Part shown: piece after piece, positions 10,838-21,922 of the stretch | Layout of the letters: the number at the start of each line of letters is the position of its first letter | Position numbering within the stretch: position 1 is the stretch's first letter | Source: Peltaster fructicola | Lineage: Eukaryota > Ascomycota > Dothideomycetes | DNA: 64,000 nucleotides | Direction: 5' to 3' | NCBI GenBank assembly: GCA_001592805.2 | Contig: CP051139.1 | Span: 1,922,001 to 1,986,000, forward strand | Made by a program: the position numbers and the translations under genes | The notes under the pieces: generated by a model | Database searches by the model: none | The model's input: only the letters and a program-made list of their open reading frames with translations | What the model was told of the DNA's origin: nothing

Positions 10838-11099
10838 ATTAGCTTGCGATTGGCGCTCGTGTGTTGAGGTTGCGGTGACGGGTGATCGTGCTGTCAAGTA
10901 CAGATCAACCACAGGACATCAGTTGCCGACAATAATCCAAAAAATTCACGGCATTAAGAAGCAGCTACTAGCGGATGACTTCAGGGCAAAAGTCGTGCTC
11001 AGGCAGGACCCTGGACATAACATCAATCACCATCCTCGAGATTGAGGTTGTTCTGCTCAGGACATTGTGCTCGCGCCTTTGTTACACCTCGAGACCAGC
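10838..11099. promoter_or_regulatory. Divergent promoter EBP2 / HSBP1-like
   Basis: A 262-bp shared spacer. An A-rich element, AAAAAATTCA at 10939-10948 (TGAATTTTTT on the EBP2 strand), resembles the RRPE element of ribosome-biogenesis genes in yeasts. This is a weak match and only an inference. Confidence 0.3.
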
Positions 11100-11446
11100 A
11101 TGTCATCGGACTCGTCTTCGCTGTCGGCTCAAGTCAACAGGCTTGGCATGGGCGCCGATCAGGAGGTGAGACGAAAAGCCGGCATCTAGCGGTGCTGAAC
11201 ATTGACGAACAGGAGCATGAAACTGCACCGGCAGAGCTTGTAGCTTCTGTCGAGGACCTACTCAACCAGTTGGGCCCAAAATTCAGCAGCCTGTCCAGCG
11301 AGATGATCGCAAAGAGTAGGTTCCGTACATCGCTCTATCACGGATGCTAATATCAGGCAGTGGACGAGATGTCTCGAAGACTCGACAATCTGGAGGCTAC
11401 GATACAGGCTGGCAATACAGCAGCTGAGTCAGAAGCAGACAAGTAA
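11100..11446 (+). CDS. HSBP1-type heat shock factor-binding protein
   Basis: Three short exons, 11100-11165, 11213-11315 and 11361-11446, encode 84 residues; the introns are only 47 and 45 nt. The spliced core reads 'VEDLLNQLGPKFSSLSSEMI' followed by 'AKMDEMSRRLDNLEATIQAG', the heptad-repeat coiled coil of heat shock factor-binding protein 1. In animals HSBP1 trimers bind the HSF1 trimerisation domain and also assist the WASH complex; the fungal role is not established. The second acceptor is a near-tandem pair (CAG then GCAG, four bases apart); only the downstream AG keeps the frame and restores the conserved KMDEMS. Both flanks of the coil are short and polar. Confidence 0.85.
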
Positions 11447-11524
11447 CGCATACGACGCAAACGATAAGTCAGCAAGGCGTTAAATGGATTGCGCGTGCCC
11501 TGTATTGTACAATCAAGGCGAGGT

Positions 11525-12729
11525 TCAGTCGCCTACTGGCTTCAGAAGTTCTTGAACCCTTGGACCCCATACAGCCTCACCTTTGGCAAGTTCATCAAAC
11601 TCGAAGACGTTCTTCCCGAGCTCGAATTCGCCCTGTCTTGTTCGTACGAGACTCGCCATGGTACCAAGCGAACCTACTGCCTCTCCCATATCGTGGCAGA
11701 GGCTGCGGACGTAGAAACCAGATGTGACGGTCATGCGGAGAAGGCAGGCTGGTGCTGGACAGGGCTCCGGCTCAGTCGAGCTAGCATTGGCGTCTGCTGA
11801 TGCTGTCGATTCGACTGTCTCCTTTGCGACACCATCATGCGTATCGGCCGCCCTTTCCATGGACTGATCGGCTTCATCGGCATCTTCTGTCGCCTTGGTC
11901 CTCTTCGGTGGTTGCTCGTCTGCCGCAGTGGCATCGTCGACCTCACGTTCGCGTTTCAGACTCGTCTTGTCACCATCGTTTGCCTTATTGCCAAACCGAA
12001 GCACCTTCGCCGCGATCTCTTTTTCCTCCTCCCCAGCTTCATCTCGTGGCCAGTGGAACTGATGCGAACCGCCCTCATACCAGTCGATAAGCTCAAGCTT
12101 TTCCACCGTCACAGGCCTCTCCTGTATTTCGACAGGCACTTCTTTGCCTTCCCGTGCATACTCGTACAAGCGCTTGCCTTGAACTCGCAAAGCGCTGTAG
12201 ATTGGTGGTCTCTGCATGATCTCACCACGAAACTTGTCCAATGCTTCTTCTACCATTGCCCGAGTGATGTGATCGTACTGCTTACGCGCCACTGTCTTTC
12301 CCACCACGTCATATGTGTCTGTAGCCTGACCGAACAGAAGCACAGTATCGTAACTTTTTGTGCATTTTAGGAAGTCTCCCAGTCTCTTTGTGCCTGCACC
12401 AATGCCTAGTATGAGCACTCCCGTAGCCATTGGGTCCAGTGTGCCACCATGGCCGATCTTGACATCCTTGGATTGGCGGTCCTTGCGGAACCTGGCCTTG
12501 TGCATGTGCTTGCGAGCCTCTCGTAGACGTTCTTGCTCTGCCTCTATCGTCGCCTTGAACAGCATCGAAGGATTGAACTCTTTTTGTACATCTCGTATGA
12601 CTTGCGCTGAGCTTATGCCGGTAGGTTTGTGGACAGCTGCAGTGCTTGTCAGTACTTTCAGTTCTGATCCAGCAAGGTGTAGAACCTCACAGTACCAAGG
12701 AGTCCTTCAACTCTAGTAGTCGAACCCAT
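11525..12729 (-). CDS. PUS4: tRNA pseudouridine-55 synthase PUS4 (TruB family)
   Basis: Two exons, 12729-12696 and 12636-11525, 381 residues. The first exon is just 34 nt and joins to restore 'GLLAVHKPTGISSAQVIRDV', the canonical TruB/PUS4 N-terminus. The catalytic motif 'GHGGTLDPMATGVL' has its aspartate near residue 79; 'RPPIYSALRVQGKRLYEYAR' and 'SGFYVRSLCHDMG' follow. It makes pseudouridine 55 in the T-loop of cytosolic and mitochondrial tRNAs and acts on some mRNAs. An insertion of about 80 residues rich in Lys, Glu, Asp and Ala (KREREVDD...) separates the two halves of the catalytic fold; it looks disordered. Divergent from the RFTS-domain gene. Confidence 0.95.
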
Positions 12730-13074
12730 TCTGTTCACTGTCTCCCGGTTCGCGACCTTGCGTATGTGTAGCGCCTGCGAGAATATGGCACTGATACGCA
12801 TGGAATGTCAGGAGATGTGTGTGACGACCAGTGAGCCCGAAGAATAAGTTCTACAGTATGTAGAGCTCATGTTGTGCGCGACCAATCAAAACTTAGGTCA
12901 ACTTTAGTTGAAGGTCACTCCCAGCTTCATCACATGCGTTTGAGCCGCAGACCTGTTTGGAGAGCAGCATGCTTCAACGCGCTGAAGGCCATCACAAGCA
13001 CTTCCGGTGCTTCGAGAATATGCTGCACTATCGACTGCAAGCATCCGGAAAGACTTCACAGAGGTGTCACAGTC

Positions 13075-14484
13075 ATGGCGCCTCAAACGATACCTGAACT
13101 CGACCTACTCGTCACTGCAGATGCACAGGACAACACCTTATGGCCAATATTCAACCTCATCGATGCATATGCACTCGATACTGACGGAGAATTTGCCAGT
13201 CTACTCGAGTCTGATGGGCAACCACGCACTTTGATCGGACAGCTTGAGCCGTTGACGGATGACCAAGCACATCTTCTAAAGATACGGTCCCTTCGACGAG
13301 CGCCTCGCATTGAGATCATTGAAGTGATGACAGCATCAGTCGACCTTGACAGTGACGAGCTTACTCTGAAAGCTGCAGGTCAGGCTGGTTGGTACAATGT
13401 GCAGCCAGCTGAAGCATACCGGGCAGTGTGGAAAGACATGACGATGGCAGTAGACCTGTTTCGCTGGCTTGTGAAGATACACCATCAACAACTGGCATCG
13501 AAGAAACGAAAGCCAGCGCAGGCATATCAGAACTGGCCTGTGGAGCAGCTGTTCGAAGCCTATGGGCTGGAGTATTTCAAACGACCAAAGATGGCGCCAG
13601 AAGCTGCGCAGAAGATTTTCAAGCACAAAGAGTTCATCCTCCGTTGTATGCTTCAAGGGAAAGGCAATATTGAGTGGACAGATACTCCACTCTACTTTCA
13701 TATGGCCAAGAGGTTTCCAAAACAAGTAAAAGCAGCCAATGCTTCCTTCGACGTGAGACCGGGCAGTACTCATAGTGCGCTACCCATACGAAGTTCTGCG
13801 AGTATGCTGAAGCGCAAGCATGGCCAGGCCGTCAACGGAGGACAGCCAGCTACTATCATGAACGACGATTCATCACCGACGGAGCGACCAGCATCTTTCA
13901 GGCGTACAAGTCTACAGCATGGAAGTCGGGAGCTCACAAGACAACCAGAAACGCCGAAGAACAATCCTGTGCGTGACAGGCGAGGATACGCGATGAAAGG
14001 ACAATCAGCTCTACGGCCCAGTGCAGTGAAGCCCAGCAAGAACGTCCTCTCTTATCACAAGATTGACGCCAGTACTTCTGACAGCGAAACAGAAGAGAAA
14101 GCTCGCAGCAGTCCAGCTGACAAGCTTGATAAGGTTGGAGAGCTCTCCGAAGGTAAATCTTCTGACAGTTCTGATATAGACAGTGCCTCAGATGTTGAGC
14201 CTGCAGAAGAGCCTAGTATGCGAGGAGACCGCGATGAAAGGACGGCGCAAACGAGCATCTGGCACTGCACCTTCAAAGGCTGCTCACAAGTGATCTCAAC
14301 CGCATCTGAGCCAGATCTGCAAATGTTGAGCGAGGAGCACCTAGCCTTGCACGCGTACGACAGTGATGTCCGTGTACGTCTGGTACAACAGCTTCAACAC
14401 GCGTCTTTACCGGTCAGCCATTTGATGGAGAGAGTGCGGCTTCAGGCCAGGGCTGACCAACTGAATTCTGAGCAAGATAGGTGA
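13075..14484 (+). CDS. RFTS-domain protein with C-terminal zinc finger, Raf2-like
   Basis: 469 residues from the ATG at 13075 (MAPQTIPELDLL); an earlier in-frame ATG at 12934 would add an unconserved basic extension. Residues about 10-240 resemble the replication-foci targeting (RFTS/DNMT1-RFD) domain: 'WPIFNLIDAYALD', 'GWYNVQPAEAYRAVWKDM', a long helical stretch, and 'YFHMAKRFP'. The middle is Ser/Lys-rich and disordered. Near residues 395-425 a Cys2His2-like finger appears (HCTFKGCSQ with CX4C, then EEHLALH). In fission yeast the pairing of an RFTS domain and a zinc finger is found in Raf2, a subunit of the CLRC H3K9 methyltransferase complex; the Neurospora counterpart is DIM-7. The family call RFTS is fairly firm; the Raf2/DIM-7 equivalence is inference. 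Confidence 0.7.
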   Translation: MAPQTIPELDLLVTADAQDNTLWPIFNLIDAYALDTDGEFASLLESDGQPRTLIGQLEPLTDDQAHLLKIRSLRRAPRIEIIEVMTASVDLDSDELTLKAAGQAGWYNVQPAEAYRAVWKDMTMAVDLFRWLVKIHHQQLASKKRKPAQAYQNWPVEQLFEAYGLEYFKRPKMAPEAAQKIFKHKEFILRCMLQGKGNIEWTDTPLYFHMAKRFPKQVKAANASFDVRPGSTHSALPIRSSASMLKRKHGQAVNGGQPATIMNDDSSPTERPASFRRTSLQHGSRELTRQPETPKNNPVRDRRGYAMKGQSALRPSAVKPSKNVLSYHKIDASTSDSETEEKARSSPADKLDKVGELSEGKSSDSSDIDSASDVEPAEEPSMRGDRDERTAQTSIWHCTFKGCSQVISTASEPDLQMLSEEHLALHAYDSDVRVRLVQQLQHASLPVSHLMERVRLQARADQLNSEQDR

Positions 14485-15780
14485 TCGCTATGGGCTCTGT
14501 GTCTGACCGGAGGAGGGTTGATCTATCGGACCAAGCCACCGTCATAGCCGTACGCACACCGACTCGAGGACATGATTCGACATTGAACCACAATGGGCCT
14601 ACAGACGAATGACTTCACATAGTGGCTGAAACGATCGCCATGGCAGCGAGAAGCATTGACCAGAAGCGACGTCAGGCACAAGTCCAGGCCATTGCAAAAC
14701 GTCGGCGATTGTGCCTTCAGAATTAAGATGACGCTTGACACGATTGGTGGAACGCTGCAATCTCTGCTTCAGCAGACCGCTCCCAAGTGTTATTCTTGGT
14801 CAGGATCCTCTCCTTGTTGCCGTTTCAATCGAGGGACTGCCCTGGAGGCTCGATCGAGGCAGCAAGCGAGGCCACAAGAGCAAGCCACAGCGACAATCGA
14901 TGCGAGACAAGGAGTATCCGTGCGCCTAGAGTTTCTGATCGGATCGAGACAGGACGGCTACCAGAAAAAGGGACACTATTGTCGTGCTCCTGGAAATTGC
15001 TGCTCGTGTGATGTTTTGCCAGGGCAACATGTCAAGAATGTGCCAGGATGATGATAGCACACAGTAATTGCTGCATGGACGAGCGACTCGTGTGAAGCTG
15101 CGGATATGAAGTTCTTCAATGCTTTGGATGGCATTGAAGACCCGTCGGTGTGCCGCGTGGCGCTTGCGACCGTTAGGATGAGCGATTGTGTACTCATGAC
15201 GTCTGCACAAGCTGTAAGCTCCACGTTATGGCAGGTCAATGTCACGCAAAGGCGCGTATTACGATGCTTTCGAGCTGTGGCGCAAGGGCAATTGAAATCA
15301 GACACGTAAACATGATCGTGACATGATCGCTGCGTTCATCTGCTTGATCTTTAGCGCTTGGAGAGATCGTGATTCTATGACGTAGCGATGAAGCCACCTT
15401 CACGCTTGCTGCTTGTTCCACCCAAGGAGTTGTTGCCAGGTTACGCTGTGGGAGAGAAAGACGTGCGTGCGCGCGAGACGAGCCAGTAAACTAGTACCTG
15501 TGCCACTCCTTCCAAGTTTCTTCCTTCCAGTAGCACAAACAAGTAAATCACCACCCTCGCACACACACACCTTTCTTCCTCCTCTAACCACCACATCTCA
15601 AGATACCTCTCTTCTACCTAGTCATTGACGACCGGTAGTAAGATCAAGCTGCGCGGTCTTATTTCGAGATTGCATAGTAATCCTTGCTTTGATACCCCAT
15701 ACTGTTTTTGATTTCGAGCTCCCTCCATTCCTCTGCTGTAGCACAAACAATACCTCTACTCAACCAACTCATCCGCCATC
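14485..15780. other. Intergenic and promoter of the HAM1-like gene
   Basis: About 1.3 kb with scattered short frames and no family match. From about 15500 to 15780 the plus strand becomes pyrimidine- and CA-rich (a CACACACACAC run near 15560, CTTCCTCC tracts), a typical promoter/leader composition for a strongly expressed fungal gene. Confidence 0.45.
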
Positions 15781-18700
15781 ATGAGTTCATCACGCGCCGT
15801 CAACGTGCCTGTCGACCCTAAGGCAAAGGAGCGAGACGTTAATGCCAAGCTCCAGCTCTATGGCATCTACTCAGGTATGTGGTTGTCCAGAAACGTCATT
15901 GGAAAGGTTCTGACATCTTGTGCTTCTAGCTTTCGCCAATGGCAAGGTTCCATCAGTAAGTCAAAGGTACTCAAGATCTTTCTGGTACAGCGACTAACAG
16001 CATATAGAACGCACAAATCGATGTTGCAATGAACAGTGCCCTCGCCTGGAATGGCATGAAGAACCCACCAAAGGCGCTCTCACAAGAAGGAAAGCACCTC
16101 GTGCGCGACCTTCAAGACGTGATTGAGAAGGCCAAGGTCCTCTTCCTCACCAAGAACGATGGCAATCTGCTCCAGGACTTCATCTGGCAGACACAGTACA
16201 TTGGCGCCGGCAACGCCTCCACCCCAAATGCTCCACTCGATAAGGAGACTGCGAAGCAGCATGGAAACGAGGCACTCGAGGGCTTCCGCACACTTGGAAC
16301 GCTTTTGATCACCAACGGCCAGTTCCGCAAGCTTCGTGAGTAGTCTGTCGCTTATGGTCCTCTTGTCGCTGACGTGCTCCACAGTTAATGATGCCGCAAT
16401 CCTGTTCCGTGACATTGCAGGTGACGCAGCAAGCAATGCTGCCAAGAAGATCAACCCAAGCGAGGATCAATTGCAGCAGATTGACCGCCCGGCTGCCGAC
16501 AACACTTGGCACGAGAAGCCAGACCTGTCAACACAGGGCATCAAGAGCCAGCTCAACGACACCATTCCTATCGCTAAGAAAGAGGCCAAAGAGGTCGCTG
16601 GAGATGCTTCTCAAGCTGCAGACCCACACGGATCTCGCGACCCAGAGTCTGCTGCCAACCGTAACGCCGACAACCTCGACGGGCGCGCTGGTGTGAACGC
16701 TGCTGCTCAATCAGCTAAGGAGAAGATCCAAGACCGTGTTCCAGATGAGCAGCAAGATCGCGTCAAGGAGACTGCCAAAGAGTACCGTGCTCGTACCAAC
16801 GACTACTTCAAGAAGAAGCTTCCAAAGGATCGCCGCGAGCAGATCATCTATCGCTTGAAGAAGATGGTCGTTGAGATTCAAGGCCACGAGGACTGTGAGT
16901 ACCAGTTTTCCACGTTTCAAAACGAATACTAATGTGTCCTGCAGACTCCCGAGCCATTGACACTCTCCTTCGTCTTGGAGAGGAGTACACTGGTCACGCT
17001 AAGAACGTGGCTGGTCAGTCAGTTGACGCTGTCCAAGGTGGTCGCGAGCAAACCAGCGTACAACGTGCGGAGGCTGACTTGAAGGTACGATTACAGAACT
17101 TACCAGAGTTAACAAATCAATGCTGACTCCTCTGAAGACTCTCCTCGAACGATTCGCCAACTCCACCTCATTCGACGATCTCTTTGATTCCATCAACCAG
17201 ATCTACCAAGATGCAGACCGTGATCCAGAACTCAAGAACTGGTTCACCGACATTGACCGCTACATCCGCCGTTGTCTAAAGGAGCAGGGATACATCCTCA
17301 AGGACTCTTCTGACGAGGAGTGGAACCGTCTCTACGACCACGGCAACTTCCTCCTCCGTGAGCGCTACCGAAACCACACCGACCGTATTGGTGATGAGTT
17401 GAAGTTCTTGGCTGGTCAATTCGAGCAGGATGCACAGAACAAAGCCTTCGCTGATTCCATGAACAAGCTCTTCACCGACCTTGGTAACGACGAGAACGGC
17501 AAGCCAACCTTCAAGCCACATTTGGTCACCGACTTGACTGATGTTATCCTTCCTGCTCTCTTCGAGAACATCCGCTACGTCCCAATCCCTCGCATCGAGT
17601 ACTCCGACCCAATGGTCGACTTTGCCGTCGAGAACTTGGTCATTGAGGGTGACAACCTTGCTCCAAACTCCTTCGAGTTCGGTAGCGACAACTACTGGCG
17701 CTGGGGACGAAAGAGCATCAAGAACAAGAACAAGAACAAGGTCATGCTTGCAGTGTCTGGTGTGCAGCTTGATCTCCGTGACGTTGCCTACTACGTCAAG
17801 AAGAAGGAGGGTTTCCCATCCATCACCGACAAGGGTCTTTTGGACATTTTCCTTGGAGGCAGTGGCTTGAGCTTCAAGGTCGCTATGGAGACTGCTGATC
17901 CAAAGGACCAGCACAACTTCTTCAAGATCAACACTGTTGATGTTGACATCAAGAACATGCAGATCAAGGTGAAGCAGTCCAACCACAAGTTGCTCTTCAA
18001 CCTCTTCAAGCCACTTGCACTTCGCGTTCTGCGCCCAGTCATCCAGAAGGTGGTTGAGCTCCAGATCCGTAACAACGTTTCCAAGCTCGACCAGTTCTTG
18101 TACGAGGCCAAGAAGCGTGCTGATGCTGAGCTCGAGGACTTCCAGCAGAACCCAGACCCAGAGCGTTTGCCAAACTTCTACCAGCGTTACTACAACGCCA
18201 TTCAGGCTCGTCTCGCCGAGGGCAAGAAGAAGGCTGATGAGGCTACAAAGGACAAGACTGTCAATGTCGCCATCACCAAGCAGGACTCCATCTTCAAGAA
18301 CATCTCGCTTCCAGGTGGTATCTCCACCAAGGCTACTGAGTACAAGGAGTTGGCAGCTAAGGGCGACAAGTGGGAGTCACCAGTCTTCGGCATCGGCTCT
18401 GCACCAGCAAGCTCAAGCCTGCCACGTGCCACCGAGCCAAAGCGTAAGCCACACAATGCTACAACTGCTACCTTGAACCCCAAGGGTGCAACCTCTGGCG
18501 GATACTCCAGCGGAGCTCAGAACTCCACTGGATACTCCTCTGGTGGTTACGGTAGCGCTACATCTGCCAGCAACTACGGTACTCAGGGTGGTCAGAGCAC
18601 TGGCTCGTACGGTACCTCTGCTTCTCAGAGCACTGGTGCATATGGTTCCACTGGAGCCACATATGCTGGTCTTCCAGCTACAAGCCTCCAGAGCACTGCG

Positions 18701-18856
18701 CCAGGATCCAGCCTCTCCGGACAAAATGTAGGCACCGACACTACTGGTTTCTCAAGCACTGCGCCAGGAACTGGACAGTACTCCAGCACTGCACCAATCT
18801 CTGGTACTCAGGCTGTCACTGGCGTTCAGCCAACCACCAACCACTTCCAGCAGTAG
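15781..18856 (+). CDS. HAM1-like (DUF4449/BPI-type) lipid-binding protein
   Basis: Six exons, 15781-15874, 15930-15955, 16008-16335, 16385-16894, 16945-17084 and 17138-18856, give 938 residues; all junctions keep the frame. The N-terminal 600 residues match fungal HAM1-like proteins, with helical segments 'GKVPSNAQIDVAMNSAL', 'DFIWQTQYIGAGN' and 'DYFKKKLPKDRREQIIYRL'. The next 250 match the HAM1 C-terminal (DUF4449) region with the BPI/LBP-like 'YVKKKEGFPSITDKGLLDIF' and 'NNVSKLDQFLYEAKKRA'. The last 150 residues are low complexity (Gly, Ser, Thr, Tyr, Gln). The family is thought to bind lipids; its exact role is unsettled. Codon use is strongly biased (CCA proline, CTT/CTC leucine, AAG lysine), like eIF4A in this window, so high expression is likely. 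Confidence 0.88.
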
Positions 18857-19071
18857 AGATGAGCAGAAAGAAGCACGCGATTGATACCCATGTCTTTACA
18901 AGGCGAGTACGTCTGGAAGGGAATACCTCGTGGACATTAATGAGCTTTATTGCTGCATGATACCACATTGATGTTGCGATGGATGCTGAAAAGAACAAAA
19001 AACAACTTGAGTTTAGTGAGACAGACGCGTAATATGAAGCTTTCCTTTGTGAACAGTATACAATGGTTGTC

Positions 19072-20658
19072 CTAATCGTGCTTGTTCCTCCCTGAACTCC
19101 GACTCCTCGCATGCTCAGTGCCAAATAGATCATCAGGTATGTCGTTCCAATCTTCTGTGCCATCAGTCCTTAGCCGACTGCCACGTCCCTCATCGCTATT
19201 TGTTGCATGAGACATATCGTCAGACGGTTTCCTCCGATCCAGAGACTGCATGCGCATCGTCGTGTCGTGTTCTCGTCTCGTCGAAGGCACGAAACCTTGT
19301 CCAGGGACCCAATGTAGGTCAGATTTGCTGCCACCATCGAAAGTGACAGGGTTGTGCTGATCCCATTGTGCGTTTTCGCGTTGTCTTTGAGCTCGTTCAC
19401 GAGACACATCTTCTCTTGCGGCCTGCCATTTCTGTGAGACCTCCCAGTGCCAGCCGTCACCACTCGTGTTGCACACAGGCAAGGCCCAAAGTAATGCGTT
19501 GTCGCCAAAGAGATGCACCAGATTTCGTCTCCAGCCTAGATCGAATGCGTTTGGCAGCTTTTCGCTGTCCCGCTCGTCTAGATAGGACTCATACCGGTCA
19601 TGCTCGCGTTGTGATTCCAGTGAGGCATACGATTGCTGCAAGCTTCCACGAGCAGACGCCTGGGGTAGTGCACTGGTATGCACCTCGCCTTCCTCTGGTC
19701 TAAGTACACCAGGCAGTGCATTGACATGCATCTCTCGCAGATGTTCCGTGAGCGTCTGTTGCTCCTCTGGACGATCTTGACCGATATAATTTCGACCTGG
19801 CTCGAACCGGCGTTGCATGCTCTTGCGAACTGGACTGAGGTAGCGGGTCTTTTCAAGACTTTCAATGGTTGTCGTGCCTGTCAGTGCCAGCCAGATGTGC
19901 CAACCTGTGAATCCTGACAGTACCAGGCCGATTATGCCACCCAGCACAGAGAGCATGATCGTGTTCACCAGCTTCCAGCCATCGTCAACGATAACGTTCT
20001 CCATAAGGTGTGTCCACACCCATTCTATGCTCACGCCGAAGCATACCCAGCAAAAAAGCGAGGTATAGATAAGAAAGAGCAGGAACGCCTTGTAGTTGTG
20101 TAGACCAACGCATGTTGCTAGCCAGGGACAATGATGATCCATCTTCAGCACGCACTGCCCACAGGTGGAGCAGTGGTGTGTACGATCTGGCTTGATCGTC
20201 TTGCACTTCTTACAATAGCGCTGCTTGCCTGTTGACTTGGCTGTCACAGTGGACATAGTCTCTGGCACCCGCGATTCCTCCTCATGCTCATATGTGGGTA
20301 GGCCTTCATAGCCTCTTTTCTGCTGCGCCGACGATCCACGAAGGTCCAGTGGTGAGCCCGGCGGTGTGAACACGGCGATCGTATAACTGACGTTGGCCAA
20401 GATGTACAATAGCAGACCTAGTGCAGCCATGGGATATGCTAGCCACGCCGCAACATCGCTGACGCAAACTCGCATCTGAACCCATACTGCCCATGTCGTC
20501 AGCCCGTAGACAAAGGTCAGCGGGAAGTATGAGAGAGTCTTGTAGCAGATCCTTTCGACCCTCCTAGCCCAGCTTCTTCGTCGATGATGGAATGGCGGGT
20601 TCTTGTTCGACTCAGCTGCAAGCAGTGCCATGTCATCCTCTTCTGAGATCGCTGACAT
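19072..20658 (-). CDS. PFA3: DHHC palmitoyltransferase, PFA3-like
   Basis: 528 residues, intronless. Four membrane segments lie near residues 44-62, 72-95, 190-212 and 232-255. The cysteine-rich DHHC domain sits between the second and third: '[20 protein letters not shown]' then 'DHHCPW' with DHHC at 174-177. A TTxE-like element ([11 protein letters not shown]) follows the last segment, and a PaCCT-like '[16 protein letters not shown]' lies near 360. The C-terminal 150 residues are charged and disordered. It S-acylates proteins; yeast Pfa3 is vacuolar and modifies Vac8. The DHHC call is certain; PFA3 is the best-fitting member by layout and length but other DHHC paralogues are possible. Confidence 0.9.
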   Translation of the reverse strand: MSAISEEDDMALLAAESNKNPPFHHRRRSWARRVERICYKTLSYFPLTFVYGLTTWAVWVQMRVCVSDVAAWLAYPMAALGLLLYILANVSYTIAVFTPPGSPLDLRGSSAQQKRGYEGLPTYEHEEESRVPETMSTVTAKSTGKQRYCKKCKTIKPDRTHHCSTCGQCVLKMDHHCPWLATCVGLHNYKAFLLFLIYTSLFCWVCFGVSIEWVWTHLMENVIVDDGWKLVNTIMLSVLGGIIGLVLSGFTGWHIWLALTGTTTIESLEKTRYLSPVRKSMQRRFEPGRNYIGQDRPEEQQTLTEHLREMHVNALPGVLRPEEGEVHTSALPQASARGSLQQSYASLESQREHDRYESYLDERDSEKLPNAFDLGWRRNLVHLFGDNALLWALPVCNTSGDGWHWEVSQKWQAAREDVSRERAQRQRENAQWDQHNPVTFDGGSKSDLHWVPGQGFVPSTRREHDTTMRMQSLDRRKPSDDMSHATNSDEGRGSRLRTDGTEDWNDIPDDLFGTEHARSRSSGRNKHD

Positions 20659-21064
20659 TTAGGATGGGATCGTGATCATCGTGATCAGGTAGAGGGATGC
20701 ATGCCTGCCGCAGAGGTAGTTGATGTGCTCTTATCGTCGAGATGGTGATACAGGCTCGCGGTCAGTCGATTGAGGTCCGGAGAAGTGGTGTGAATGATGA
20801 GATATGAGAATAAGACCAACAAGACATGCGTACGCGCTGCTGTGCATCATGGCCTTGTGGCGCAGCACCCCCGTTGTGGCGCTTTGCTCTGCGCTAGTCG
20901 GAGCCGCATGTGAATTGACGACCTACAGCAAAATATCGCCCTTCGCATATTGAAGCTCTGTCGCGACAACCAATCGACCTCGACACGCTTACACGACATC
21001 ATCGCCTGACTCCTCTCTTGCGCATTGACAAGAAGGTCGCGCAAACCTCGCGCTCCAAGGCACC
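20659..21064. promoter_or_regulatory. Divergent promoter PFA3-like / SmD3
   Basis: 406-bp spacer. The 9-mer TTGTGGCGC occurs twice in direct orientation at 20855-20863 and 20874-20882, close to the SmD3 side. A GATCGTGATC/ATCGTGATCA direct repeat lies just 5' of the PFA3 start near 20668-20682. No TATA box is evident. Confidence 0.3.
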
Positions 21065-21588
21065 ATGACATCCACAATCGGTATCCCGATCAAACTCTTG
21101 AACGAGACCACGGTATGTCTTGCTGCGCTCACAGAGACTCCACTTGTCCTGCAGTGCGCGACTACCCTGGAACCGCTATGCTGACAGGGAATCAGGGCCA
21201 CCAAGTCACCGTTGAGCTCATTTCAGGTGTTATGTATCGAGGCAAGCTCATCGAAGGTATGCTTCCTTCAGACGACTGCGCACACACACAGCTAATACAG
21301 ACCACAGCTGAGGATAACATGAATGTGCAGATGGAGAACTGCAACGTCACACAGCGCGATGGGCGTGTCGAGCATCTCCAACGAGTATACATCCGTGGTT
21401 CCAACATTAGGTTGTTCATTATTCCAGACATGCTCAGGTACGTATTGCTAGCTGTCATATCATAACCATACTTACTCGAGTGTAGAAATGCTCCTATGTT
21501 CCGCGCTAAGGGCGCCGGTCGGGGTGTCGGACTCGCAAGAGGTCGTGCAACGGTCAGCCGAGCAAGAGGTAGCCGAGCAAGAGGATAG
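21065..21588 (+). CDS. SMD3: Small nuclear ribonucleoprotein SmD3
   Basis: Four exons, 21065-21112, 21196-21256, 21308-21437 and 21486-21588, encode 113 residues. The spliced product contains both Sm motifs: Sm1 '[20 protein letters not shown]' plus '[12 protein letters not shown]', and Sm2 '[20 protein letters not shown]'. The tail is Arg/Gly-rich with RG and GRG repeats ([20 protein letters not shown]), as in SmD3 proteins that are arginine-methylated. It is part of the heptameric Sm ring on U1, U2, U4 and U5 snRNAs. The introns are 83, 51 and 48 nt. Confidence 0.95.
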
Positions 21589-21844
21589 ACTGGGAGAGGA
21601 CAGATATACACCAGTGACCGCTGAACAATCATTGTGCAGTAACGAAGCTTTATAACAGGCATCATGCATGGGAATAGCGTGGCGTCAGGTGTTTATCACA
21701 GACGAGGCTGAGCTTTCGAAAGAGCTGAATAAACGGACGAAACGACCGACACGAAGAGGAGGTGAACTTTGCCTCTCAAGATAGGTCTCGTGCCTCTCTT
21801 GAGTCGTAATCAGTGCATGCTTCACAGTGGATATCCAGTAATGG

Positions 21845-21873
21845 ATCACGTGATGAGTATCACGATATATAAA
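21845..21873 (+). promoter_or_regulatory. E-box palindrome plus TATA box
   Basis: The perfect 10-bp palindrome ATCACGTGAT lies at 21845-21854, containing the TCACGTGA site bound by bHLH factors of the Cbf1 type. TATATAAA follows at 21866-21873, 50 bp before the start codon of the adaptin-binding protein gene. Spacing and order fit a core promoter; factor identity is inference. Confidence 0.5.
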
Positions 21874-21922
21874 CCTCAATCCCAGCTTGTTCTGTGTGCA
21901 TCATCTCTTCCCTCCAACGGTC

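Noticed and set aside
14656-15309. Short frames between the RFTS gene and the HAM1-like gene
   Set aside because: Overlapping in several phases with no family resemblance or splice model.
17276-17986. 236-aa open frame antisense to the HAM1-like gene
   Set aside because: Mirror of a strongly codon-biased exon; composition Val/Leu/Glu-heavy as expected from the complement, with no family motif.
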